The translations under genes and the position numbers were made by a program. 64,000 bases of DNA from Durusdinium trenchii. Lineage: Eukaryota > Sar > Dinophyceae > Suessiales > Symbiodiniaceae. The stretch is from NCBI GenBank assembly GCA_963970005.1, contig CAXAMN010000002.1, positions 3,419,923 through 3,483,922 on the forward strand. Direction: 5' to 3'. Positions 35,688 through 47,031 of this stretch are shown here, in pieces (position 1 is the first letter of the stretch; each line of letters opens with the position of its first letter). The notes under the pieces are model-generated. The model searched no databases, was not told the origin of the DNA, and worked only from the letters and a program-made list of their open reading frames with translations.

Positions 35688-36722
35688 CTTATTATATGTT
35701 TAATCTGCTGATATTTACATGGTGTAAAGTGGCCAGGCGAGCCTCGCCAACACCTAGAAAAGCTCCAAGTGAAGACGCCAAGAAAGAGACAAACACACTA
35801 ACGACTGGCTGCAGAACCGGCCATCAAGGTCCTCCACCCTTGAAGAAGAAGTCCCACCAATTATTGAAATCTCCGCGCCAACTGGTATATGTGAACCTCA
35901 GGCCATTTAACGACTTAGGTCGGCAATCAAGAACTGCAACCATCGGAAGACAACCAACGTGCTAAAATCACGTCCTCTCACTGCCAGGCCGCTTCACCAG
36001 GATATGCTTCCGGTCATTAAAATGGCACACAACATCTTAATACCCAGCCTCTCCCATTCTGGCACACCCCCCGACTCAAGTCCTTCCCCTCTCTCGTTGG
36101 ATCCCAAGGAACTGGTAGGGGTTGAAGATGAAAGGAGCCAGGAGCCATGAACCTTACAGCAAGAGCCCGTTTTCGCCCCGCCCTGCTCTCAGCGAAGCGA
36201 CCGACGGCCCGTTCGAACCTGGTCGAACTGTCCGAATCGGACCCCTCAGGGTTCGGAAGTGGATGGATGGCGGAAGACGGTCGCAGAAGGAAGCCTACTT
36301 TCCTCTACAAACAGGAGTTCAAACACACAAGACTTCCCCAAATGAGGATGTCTCGGAGTGTCGACTGGATGGTGAGCTCGTCCTCACTGGTGAGCTCGGC
36401 GGAGCGTCCCAGACCACGCGCGGGCCGAAAAGGACTGCGGCCTCTCCCTCGCCCGAGCGGCCGATCGTCAGAGACACGGCAAAGACCCACCAGAACATCG
36501 ACCAGAAAATGGAGCGATCGACAGCAAGCCCACCTGTCGATCAAGTGAAAGGCTGGGAGAAAATGGATGAACAGGCCGGCCGGTCTTTCCGGTGCGAAAA
36601 GAACAACCAAAAAGCAGAGTCCGAACAGACTTCGGATCTTGAACCTAGGCAACTCGGTGGCGTCCAGACTGGTTGATTCCGAGCTTTTTTGGGAAAGGCT
36701 CTGCTGACATCACAGCACCCAC

Positions 36723-39700
36723 CTGTTGACATCACGAGGATGGTAGCTAAGAAGAGCTGAGCACCATCATAGAGGGACATCACAGCATAGTCGTTGTAAA
36801 GGCCATCACCTGTGAGCATCGAATTGGTCAAATAACTCCTTCTCATTCCTTCTCTATATACGGCTTTCGCCCAACTCTTCCATGAGTGGCAGCCATTCCT
36901 TTTGTCATTTCTTCACGTAAGATTTGCAGATTGTGCAAACTCTGAACGATTTCTTGTTACACAGGTCATTCACGACATTCTCTTCAAACACGGTGAAGAG
37001 GCTCACAGCAGTGATAAACTTGCAGACTTGCATCGATAGATTTATGTCTGCGCTAATGATAATGGTTTTCTTTCAACTCTTTTCCCGAGGAGAGTCGACA
37101 TTGAAATGCACTGGTGCAGTGGAAAAAATATGTTTCCACGCTCAAAGAACAACAAATCCAAGTGCTGTTTACGGGTGCCCCGTCTTGTCAACCCTGCTGC
37201 CGTGGCACTCCCAATGAAGGGCGCACGATGGGTTGGCAGCTGCCGTCCCGTCGCTTTGTACTTCGCACCTCGCATTGCATGACGCCATAGGACCCAGGGT
37301 CAGGGTCAGCTAGACTCATAGACGGCGTCTTCGGATGGGGAACCCACCCAAATGGTTGATCCATTCTTCATGACCCGTTTGGGTGTGGTGCGTTCGGCCT
37401 CCCAGGGTGATCTCCCGGGTGATGTTGGCGCCAATGACCTTGGCCTGGAAGATGAAGTGCAAAGGTGCCAAAGTGACAATCCTCAGAACACAGATGTCGA
37501 ATTGAAGTGCACAACCCACTGAAAAAATTCAAGTCTGAATCTCTACTTAGTCTACTTAGTCTACTTCTCCAAAGACAAGATGGGTGGCTACACGATGTGA
37601 ACCACGACCAAGTATGAAGCACAGGGCCCAGGGGTACACTGAATTGGTTTTCAAAAGCTACGTTGCCTTGTCACAAGGGCTGCAAAAATAACTCACAAAA
37701 ACAACCTGCTCGGCAGTTGTTCCGCTTCACTTCAAACACCAAACTCACCTGCCGGGCAACTGTTTGAGGATTCGAATGGTCGCAGCCAAGAAATGCTTCT
37801 CCCACCAAACCTGAAAAGGCCACAGGCACCGCAGGCACCGACGTACTCGGTGGAGGCGTCAAGTATCACATGACTGACGCACAAAACGTGCATTTCAGCT
37901 ATTGGCTGGTTCGAACGCTTGTTTCCTCAAGACTCCATGTGTTGTGCTTCTCTCCAAAACTTGTGGCGACTGAAAAAAATAAAGGCCTGCAGAAAGAGCG
38001 GGGCCGTTTGTGCCAAGAGGAAGAATGGCACAAGCCTTAAGAATGCAATGTGTTTTTCAGTGGAAAGGTTGGAGGTCACATGATGCCTTCTAAGAAAAGG
38101 ATGGAATCCAAGAAAGGGTTGTCCACGCCATCACCTGTCAATCATTCATGACCAATTTGCCAATTGAAAGACTTGACAAGCGCACATCTGGCGGGCATTA
38201 GGCTAGATCCTCACGAGTTCAACCGTGAACTTCCACAAATACAGCTTATTTTACACAGGGAAAGGCTTAGTGACATCTTTCAGCTAAGAGGCCATGCAAA
38301 TTGAGTGATAAGCATGCGCGCAATGACCACGGCTCCAGATTTGCCATCTGGACCACAGCAACAAATGCCCCCCAAAAAGCATGTGCTGAAACACCCAAGA
38401 TCTCGTGTCTGAGCACGTCTGCTTTCAGTTGTTGCTCTTGTCTGAAGCTCAGTCACTGAACAGGACGCCACATCCTTCCCCCGCCTTGCTCAGACACTTC
38501 CATTGCAGGGAAGTTCTGCTCTGGATCGTCCAGCACCACCAAGAGCCAAATGAACACCAACATCGGAATGCCTCAACTTTCTAGGATGTCGCCTGACCTC
38601 TCTCGTCTTGCAGGAAAGTTCTGCAGAATTCTTTTGTATACTGACCTGCATAAACAGGTGTTCTATGATGATTTGAACAATGAATAAAGTATGTGTATAT
38701 ATATATAGTTCTATATATATATATGCATATATTATACAATAGAATGTATGTATATATATATATATATGATTATCTATGAGTAGTAAAGCGTGGCAAACAC
38801 AATTCCAATGCTCAAAAGCTTCTGGGTACAAGGGTACAAATCAATACATAAAGGGCCAGCCCAAACCAAGGGAACAACACAAAAAGCTAAAAATCCTGCA
38901 GCTTCGGAGCATTTGGACAACAAGAACTGGGTGAGGTAGTAGCCGGCATGCGCGTAGTAGAACCTGAGTTTTCAGTCGACTCACGACGGAGCGGAGCGAG
39001 CCGTGCGTGAGAGTATTGGGAGGGAGAAAAACATGCTTTCCTCGACAGGTCATGTAGACTTATGAATAAACCACCCTCCCAGTTGGATTTGCAAACCATG
39101 TAAAACCTCCTCAGGCCTCGGGGCGCTGAAAACGACGAAGTCTACGAAGTCTACAGTCTACACGGACTGTAGAAGAATCGAGGGGCGGAGGGCACGGATC
39201 CACCTTACCAGGTTCACAGGCCCAGAAGTCAGGGCACGGATCCAAGCCACCCTTTTTGAGACCCCTTGACATACTATCTATGAGAATCTGGTTTTGAATC
39301 CAGTGGGATTCTTGTCCACGTCTAGGATGTTCGGAGAGGGATTAGAGGTCTTCCAACACAACCATAACGTGCAGAGTTTTACCACCTACGTTACGTACCC
39401 TTCCTGCCGGTCCCTTGGTGCAGCTGAGGCACGTCAGAAACTCTGGAAGATCCTAGGCGCGAAGTCGCGGTTCTGGTCCGGTGGGAGTCAGACATCTTGC
39501 TTCGATGATGAGTCAAGAGAGATATGAATCACAGAATTATGGATTCATATGTTGTGATGTTTTTTTTAAACAAATTATATATTTCATCACAAAAATATGA
39601 GTCACATCACACTCATCGAGTGGGTGCTTCTGGACTCAAAGCACACCGGATGTGCCCGAGTTTTTTAGCAACTGGCCACTTGGGTGATCTTCGACTCTAG

Positions 39701-42700
39701 CCGCTCGTGTGCCTCCAGTCTCCGCACTCACAAATAACAAAAACTCAGATCCTTATGTACCTCATGGTGAATCTTCCTGGAAACGAAGTCCTTTAATAGG
39801 TGCCAATTCGTACCTGGCCTGGACTGCGATCATGATGCAAAAGAGAATACAACAAAATGGGCATCAGCCCAAAAAGCAGCTGAAGCCAAACTGTATACAG
39901 TATGTTCTTAAATGTTTGCTTTAAGCTTGGGAGTGAAACAACTGTAGACAAACCTTTGCTTGTGAAATCCCCTGCCAAGATATTTCGGTGTGCGACAGAG
40001 TAAGTGGTGGCCAGGGGTGTGTGTGTGTGTGTGTGCTTTGCTTGCTCAGAAGACAAGGAAGGGACAAGGAAGGTACCATGTCCTGACAGCGGAGCTCCGC
40101 TCATGGGGCCACCATTCCACGGTTCCACGACTCACCCAAGCGGCCATCTCATGACCCAAGCGGAACATCTGGCGCGTGAGGAGTTGCTCACCAGTGCCCT
40201 GGGACAGCTTAGCAAAGAAGAAGAGCACCTTAGATCCACAGCAGAGCCGCTCGGGGGTTGCGACGAGCGAGCAAGGGACTCCACTGCACAGTCTTTTCAT
40301 TGGATGCATCCGGCTCGCGAGCCCCAAGGGATGGAAATATCCGACCCAACCTCTTCCGACCCAACCTGTGGATTGCAAGGAGTGCGCCTTCTTGGTTTCT
40401 GGTCGTCTGTCACTCAAACAAAGTAAAAGCATCCTTTCAGCCAAATACACAAAACATAATTACTGGAAAGAAGTGCATGGCATCGGTATCTCCAATTCAT
40501 ATTATCTTGTGTCCTGCATGGTTAGTTAGTTCTTTAGATTGGTGATTACTCATACAGGCAAAGCGGATGGTGCATGTCCACAGACCATGGATTAACCGAA
40601 GCAGCCTCGTGTTGCTTTTGCCACAAAAGGACAGCGAAGCGGTTCAAGGCCGCGAACTACGCTTTTCAACAACCAGGTCTTGAAAGGTGTCCAAGAAAAC
40701 GAAGAATCTGGCAGCACCAGCTTGGATGAGTCTTCCTCGGCCCATTCGAGTGGGCCCCCTGCGTCTGCAGTCCTTGAAATGAAAGCTCCAAACAATGCAG
40801 CAGTGGCTAACGCAAAAAAGGATCAAAATCCGATGTTTGCTGAAGGCCCTTTGAAATAGGGTACACATTTCAAAAATTGAACACACACTATAAAAATATA
40901 TAATGGGACTCTCCTCAAATCTTTCGAGTCTCCTTTAGCGTCCATACATCCCCCCACAAATCTTGCCGTGGCGCAGAATTGAAGCCCAAATCTCTCCCCT
41001 TCCCGACATGGAGGTATTCACGATGCACAATGGAACGTGGCTTGCCCCTGCCAACATACGCAGGTGGGCAAACTGCAGTGACTTTTGGTGTGTATTGATC
41101 CCCCTTTGGTTGGTTAATGGGTTTGCTCTGGATTTGGGGGTCTCCCTCTTCCACTCCACTCGTTATATATACACCCATATCATCTTAGCAACCACGTGAA
41201 CTGGCCGCAGCTCAAATAAGGCAGAGTTGTTTTTTCGTTTAGAACACACGCGACACAAATTCACTGTCAAAAAAGGACTGACACGTCATGTCCATGCTCG
41301 ACGTGTCAGGGGACCTGCGACAAGGAGCCATCTCAAATCCCTGCACCTTCACCCCGCTGAAGAGAGTGGGGGAAGGATAGTCCCGCATCACCTGTTCTAG
41401 GTGACAATCTGTAAAAATACTGGATGGATAGCTGTACTCCCCACTAAACCATCCAGTTAGGGGTTTGGTCGTAGCTCAATTGGCGAAGAAAAATCCGCAA
41501 CAACCTGAGTGCCAAACGCCTTTAGACCTCCGGCCCTCACACTTCTTAGCACGTTCATTGACGAAAACGCCACTCGTTTCCACCAAAAGGTGGACTGAAA
41601 ACGCCCAAAAATGCCATGGGTCATGCGACAAGCAGCAACACTCTCGAGCTCGAAGGGGTGAAATTTGGGTGTTCCCTCCCATGCGCTCGAGCCCACAACC
41701 ACTGCCGCCATGCCTGAGAGTGAAATCCATGCCAGCAAAAATGTCCTGCGCTGCTTCGTTGAGCTGAATTACTCTTCGCCCCAACCAAGATCAGCCTGTC
41801 TCATTCATGCAATCCATGTTTTCAACCCCAAGCTGGTGATCTTTACATCAGCACCCTGGACCCGTCTCAACTGCGCTGTGCTAGCGCAGTTGGGTGTGTC
41901 CTCCGAGAGGTTGAGCATCTTTGTCGCTTTTGAGATGCCTCCTTGTTGGATCATGAACTCCTTGTTCATCATGTCCTGGAGGAGATGAAGAAGTTGCAAA
42001 AAGGAATCTGTTACTTGGACAGGCATTGAAAAAACGTGCACACTGTTCCTCAAACACCAAGTGGCACAATGATAGTTTAAGCGCCAGGAAGAGAGTCCCC
42101 ATGCTACGGATTCCTGGAGATAATATGTCTCTTTGCTCTATCAGCTACATTCAGCTAGCACAGCGTGCCTGTGATCCCAGCTCTTACCCCTACCGCTTCA
42201 GGATCCACCCCACCGTTCTCGGCATGTTTCATCGCTTCAGCCCGGGTGCGGGATGTCCATAGTGCATGCGCGCACCCAAAAAGGCCTCAGACAAAACCAT
42301 CCGGGTGCGTGAGACCGCACTAGCGAGTCGAAGGATTTCGAGGTCAGATCCCATCCAGGTCCTGCTTGAAAAAAGGACCACATCCCCAAATCCTGCTGGA
42401 TTTGGTCCCTCCCGCGCTTTGGGTAGTGGGTCGTGTTTGAGGCCGAAATTGGAATCCTCCGGTTGGTCAAGACGGATTCCTGGCTCTGGTCTGAGCCACA
42501 TACTCTTGAATCTCCATAAACATGCTGCAACGCATGAACCAATTACCCCGTTCGACCTCACAAAAGCCCATCGCTCACATCCAAGGAACATAGCAACGCT
42601 GGAGCACTGTGCCGAAGGCTGTCTCCGCGCCCGCGGCAAAGTCACCCAAGGAGCCGATGTCACCTGAAACAGAAACATGGAGTCGTTTTGGTGGTCACAT

Positions 42701-43493
42701 GTGTTTTGCAAAACACAGTTTTGGTGGTCATTTGCTTTTCACCATATCATGGAGCAATTTCATGACTCCTGGTTTTGAGTCATTGTTTTGGAAACCTTAC
42801 TAGTCGCCAACACAGAACACGGTGTTCGACCCAAGATATGCATGCTCAAGATATGGATCTCGGGGGTGTTGAGACCAAACATCTAAGACCAGGTTGCAAG
42901 CGTTCAAACTGGGGAGTTTGGGAGATGGTTGGGATCAAAGCTTAGGCTTAGGTTCCAAATCCATGGGGATCAAGGAATATATCCCGAGATGCCAATTTGA
43001 CATGCCTCACCTAGTAACATGTCCCAAAGAACTATTCCTGTGCAACTTCAAGGAACCACCTCCGTTTTGGACCCTTTGAAGACTTGCGTCAAGATGCTGG
43101 TGATGTGCTCGGCAAAGCCCACGATGCGCGGATTCAGCAACAAGGTGTGTGAACTGTCCTGCTTGGTCCGACGGAATTCGCCCAATGCGCACGGCAGCCT
43201 CAGAAGTGGCTGCAAAAATCTCAGAAGTGGCAGCCTCGAACAAGGAGCTCACACAGTTTCTTCCATCCCAGCATGGAAGGGTTGCTTTTTCGAGTGCCCT
43301 TCGCTGACCGCACCGCCACGCGGGTTCGAGAAGACGTCCTAAAGGAAACAAAATACTCCCATCTCTGGTTTCTTCTGTTCTGTTGATCCACGAAAGTCGC
43401 GCAGCTTCATATTCTTCTGTTTTCTCACGGCCGCTGACCGTCGAGTCACAGGAGCATCTGTTCAAAGTAGCCTCCCTGATTGGAATCAATGGC
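36723..43493 (-). CDS. 1,3-beta-glucan (callose) synthase, GT48 family, multi-exon, N-terminal half not seen
   Basis: A chain of minus-strand exons reproduces the catalytic and C-terminal order of FKS/callose synthases, which make 1,3-beta-glucan from UDP-glucose in the plasma membrane. Exons placed: 43493-43450 (AIDSNQGGYFEQML), 43158-43098 (NPRIVGFAEHI), 42663-42590 (GSLGDFAAGAETAFGT), 42285-42250 (GARMHYGHP), 41975-41901 (GGISKATKMLNLSE), 41745-41703 (DIFAGMDFTLRHGG), 41047-40975 (HREYLHVGKGRDLGF), 40228-40136 (GTGEQLLTRQMFRLG), 38963-38911 (FYYAHAGYYLTQFLL), 38571 onward (MLVFIWLLVVLDDPE), 38385 onward (FWGAFVAVVQ), 37811-37750, 37518-37348 (APLHFIFQAK) and 36809-36723 (YNDYAVMSLYDGAQLF). 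Another likely piece lies near 36455-36525. Donors are GT, GC and one GA. Small exons (such as between 40136 and 38963) and the true 3' end are missing. Typical members have about 1,000 more residues before the first exon, but the ammonium transporter occupies that space. Confidence 0.8.
38694..38770. repeat. TA microsatellite inside a GT48 intron
   Basis: Several runs of TATATATA in the intron between the glucan synthase exons at 38911 and 38571. Confidence 0.9.
39522..39550. repeat. 9-bp inverted repeat
   Basis: ATATGAATC and GATTCATAT flank an 11-base spacer. It lies in a long glucan synthase intron. Function unknown. Confidence 0.75.
40592..40790 (-). CDS. weak exon candidate inside a glucan synthase intron
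   Basis: The minus frame reads GGPLEWAEEDSSKLVLPD with coding-like codons after a TTTCAAG site, but an alternative frame (ARFFVFLDTFQDLVVEK) is as good. It falls between two mapped GT48 exons (40975 and 40228) that join in phase without it, so it may be unrelated or chance. Confidence 0.15.
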
Positions 43494-43600
43494 CTGGCGA
43501 AGCATGGTGGGGGACGAGGTATCAAACCTTCGGGCCTGTTGTCATGAAAAACGGGCCCCGTGCTTTTGCATGTTTTGACATGTTTTTACACTGTCTTCCC

Positions 43601-43784
43601 TCAAACCAGCTTCAGGACAAAAGTTGGATAGTGGATAGTCAGGAAACTTGCGTAGACTGGAAGGAGCAGGTGATTGTCTTTATCATTTTCCGCAAGAAAG
43701 GTTGCAGGCTTTGATTGCTCCAAATCAAGCTGAGAGGTCCTCAGCATTGCTTCTCCATCCTTGTGGACAGCAAACATAAAGACG
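43601..43784 (-). CDS. candidate terminal exon, unknown protein
   Basis: From a CTCACTTCAG acceptor at 43784 the frame runs 61 codons to TGA at 43601 with natural composition (FMFAVHKDGEAMLRTSQLD, ENDKDNHLLLPVYAS). A second protein-like frame just upstream (43800-43870, GALYEDGVLAEVDVMEL) is one base out of phase, suggesting a frameshift or an unseen splice. It lies between the ammonium transporter and the first glucan synthase exon. Confidence 0.4.
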
Positions 43785-43977
43785 CTGAAGTGAGCTCCAT
43801 CACGTCCACTTCAGCAAGCACTCCATCTTCGTAGAGAGCTCCAAGAAACAGACCCAGTTAGACTGGATGATCAGGTTCACAAGGACTCCACCCTTTTGAA
43901 CCGAAAATCTAGACAATGAATTACATGTGTGTTCTGGTCGCACACAGACTCAAACGTGAGTTTCTTCGGTGTCCGAA

Positions 43978-45456
43978 TCAAACGTCTTCGCTGGACTCGG
44001 AGGTGGTCTGAGGATACTTCTTCACTGGACTGTGGTAGGTCTCACCATGTGTGTGCTGATCCACGCCTTCAATCTCCTGCTCCTCTGGGATTCGCAACTT
44101 CATCACCAGCCTCAAGGCCACCACAATGATGGCAGTGCCAACGGCTGAGAAGGCGACACCTGCCATGGCACCAGCAATCTGCTTGGCCAACAGCTCGAAA
44201 TTCCCGGTGTAGATGAGGCCACCATCTAAAGCGAAGATGCCCGTCAAAATGGCCCCACCAATGCCACCCATACCATGCAAGCCAAAGGCATCCAGAGTGT
44301 CATCCACCAAGTTCGCCTTGTTCACAAGCTCGACGGAGACATAGCACCAAACAGCACCCAAAGCCCCAATAGCAATGCTCCAACCAGGTGTCACAAAGCC
44401 AGCGCCCGGTGTGATGCAAACAAGTCCGGCCACCGCTCCGACAGAAGCTCCAACACTGGAAGATTTACCCTTCAGGAGGCGCTCAAGCATCAACCAGCTC
44501 AACATGGAGGAAGCAGCAGCCACAAAGGTAGTGGCCACAGCACGGGCTGCCACACCATCGCTCACTGACAAAGCAGACCCGCCATTGAAGCCCAGCCAGC
44601 CAAACCACAGGAGGCTGCCACCCAGGATCACGAAAGGAGCATTGGCAGGCCCCAGCTCCTTCTCCACATGTCTGCGGGGTCCGACGATCGCACCAGCCAC
44701 CAGACCAGACACGCCGGAGCTGATATGAACCACGGTGCCTGTGGAAAGGGTGGCGTGGCCCACATGGCGCAGAACCCGTAGGATTGCATTGGAACAACAT
44801 ACGGAAAAAGCCCAGACAGTATGTCATGACTGGTTTTCACTTGTTGAACTGCATGAAACTCGACAGCATGTGAGAAAAATGTGAATCAACTTGGAGTGCC
44901 GAGAGCGAACCGAAGCCAAATCCACAGTGCCTCCTGCAAAATCAAGAGCTCCCATCTCCGCAATCCAACCACCAGGGCCCCAAACCCAATGGCAGAGAGG
45001 TGCATAAATCAGCAAAGACCACAAGGCCAACATGATGGCGTAGGCACTGAAGCGCATCCGCTCCACCAAAGAGCCTGAGATGATAGCAGATGCAATAATG
45101 GCGAAGGTCATCTGGAAAGCTGCGAAACAAAGACCTGGAAGCCCAGAATCACCCCACATCTTCATGTCCCGGTTCATCCACAGGCTGTAGTCGAAGTTCC
45201 CCACAATGTTTCCAATGGCTGCACCGCCATTGTCTCCAAAGGCCCAAGAGAACCCGAAGACAACCCAGGTCAAGCATACGATTGCCATTGATGCTACACT
45301 CATCATCATGGTGTTGATTACGTTCGTGTCTCGCACCAAACCACCATAGAAGAAACCAAGTCCAGCTGTCATCAAGAACACCAAAGCTGCCGACGTCAGG
45401 ACCCATGCAACTGCACCAGTGTTCACAGCGTCTTCTGTGAGCGCAGGATTTGCCAT
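43978..45456 (-). CDS. ammonium transporter (Amt family), two exons
   Basis: Exon 1 (45456-44931) and exon 2 (44738-43978) join in phase to 428 codons plus stop, close to the usual Amt length. Amt proteins carry ammonium across the plasma membrane through an 11-helix trimeric channel. The N-terminal LTSAALVFLMTAGLGFFYGG and the segments GDSGLPGLCFAAFQMTFAII and HWVWGPGGW are family hallmarks. The twin pore histidines are both present: VVHISSG across the splice junction and GLHGMGGIGG in exon 2. The cytosolic tail is hydrophilic (EIEGVDQHTHGE). The 192-bp intron starts GC, ends AG, and is flanked by near-identical AGGCACYGTGG sequences. In a coral symbiont this would serve nitrogen uptake from host or seawater, which is inference. 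Confidence 0.95.
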
Positions 45457-46107
45457 GGCTCACTTGTAGTCTGACGAGGGGTGGCACTGGAAGATCAAAC
45501 CTGAACTTGCTTGAGCCGAAGTGTTTTTGTTTCCATACTGTAATCACTGCAAGCCTTTCTCCTCTTTGGACGCTTCTTTATTGTCTTGTTCTTCTCTTTT
45601 CTTGTCTCGTTCTTTCTTATCTTGTCTTTTCTTTCCTTGTCTTTCCTTCTCCAACCTGCACAAGATACAACCGATTGCTGCTCTTCACTGCCTGTATGAT
45701 AGAGCCTCGAGTGTAGATGATCCTCAAAGGCCGATTGGCATTTGCTGGAAAGCACACACCTACAGGGTCATGTATATAAGTTCATCGCCTGCCGAAGCCT
45801 GGGCAGTGTAGGTTGAACCCCACATGGCCCTCTGCAACACCACCTTGATACTCGTCAAGAACCACAACTTTGACTTGGGATAGTACCTTGGGGGGTTGCC
45901 TGCCCTGCCGAAAGGATGACGCCCTGCAGTCCCTGTCGTGTTTCCACTCTAATCCTCCCAAGAAAAATATGAGCCTTCAAGCATTACGAAAGCTGAAGCC
46001 CTCTTCTTAGAGCTGCGATGGATAACCATGTCAAAGGGTGTTGAAACTTACATCATAGCAACCACCCACAAGCCCACTGCAGTCCAAGCTTCCCTGTATT
46101 CTGGTTA

Positions 46108-46397
46108 TCACCCTTGCCATCGCCAAGTATAGGAAAGCCTGCACTTGCCAAGCAGTTCTTGCTTTGTAAATCCGTCTGTCAAGAATCGAGAACACCGCTG
46201 GAGGAGCACAGCGCTCAATCTTAAAGAAATTCGGTCTGATTCCAAGGCACCACACAGTCCCAAGGCCCTCCTGCCTGGCAATTCCACTGTAAAGCGTGGC
46301 GCACGCCGCTTGCTGCTGGGCTTCTCGTAGTCGCACTTGGCATCAATGAGACAGCTGTAGTAACCTGGGGCAATGTGTATCTTCACCGCGCCAAACC
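46108..46397 (-). CDS. candidate large exon, unknown protein
   Basis: After a TTTGCCAAG acceptor the frame reads GFGAVKIHIAPGYYSCLID, CDYEKPSSKRRAPRFTVELP and FLTDGFTKQELLGKC, ending at a stop at 46108. It has strong protein character over about 95 codons. Together with 46521-46776 and 46868-47031 it probably forms one gene upstream of the ammonium transporter. No domain recognised. Confidence 0.45.
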
Positions 46398-46520
46398 CTT
46401 GGCAAATATACAACAGCTTGAACAACCCATATATAATTACAAAGCATGCCTTTGTTTCCTCAATTCCGCTTGTTGTGGTAATACCTCTTCAAGAATTCAT
46501 GGACAATCTATGATGATATT

Positions 46521-46776
46521 TCAATCGTTGAGCCGATAACCAACCGAAGGGCGGCGTTCCTGCTTCGGATGAATCTGGTCAATCTTCCAGTTCGGGCCCT
46601 TCTCTTGGAAGCCGATATACGCAATCTGAAAGCTCCTCCAAGCGGTCAAGGGTGAACTCCGAAGGAATTTCGCTAGCTTTTCTGGTTTGTCAGGAAATGG
46701 CACCAAGACATCTGGTCTAACAAGGACAGCAAGTAGGAGTAGGAGCCTGGGAAAATCCTCCTGTGGCTCTTCTTGC
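46521..46776 (-). CDS. candidate exon, unknown protein
   Basis: The frame reads EDFPRLLLLLAVLVRPDVLV, then DKPEKLAKFLRSSPLTAW and GFQEKGPNWKIDQIHPKQE. A hydrophobic start could be a membrane or buried helix. It ends at TGA 46521, but a GTTGGT donor lies just before, so it may splice on to 46397. Acceptor position is ambiguous (46771 or 46760). Confidence 0.4.
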
Positions 46777-46867
46777 CCGTAGATGGGAAGCAAGAGGACG
46801 GAATGCACAAGCCAACTTTGGAGGTTCGGCAACGGCAGAGATCAGCTTCACCAAAATTCAGACTCAC

Positions 46868-47031
46868 CCGCAGCGTCTGAAGCACAAGCCCGAGGCCAAA
46901 CCCCCCGAAATAAACCACCGGTCCGGTCTTGCGCGGCTCCTGGGGAAGCGACGCAGGAGCTGATCGGCATGGTCCAGCTTGACGGCATCAAAGTAGGCAT
47001 ATTGCTGCATGCACCCCATACAGGTAAAGAC
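46868..47031 (-). CDS. candidate exon, Cys-rich start
   Basis: Bounded by an ATGTTCCAG acceptor and a canonical GTGAGT donor. The frame reads VFTCMGCMQQYAYFDAVKLD then HADQLLRRFPRSRARPDRW. CxxC near the start could bind metal or form a disulfide. Phase to the next exon candidate does not fit simply, so a boundary or exon is missing. Confidence 0.45.
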
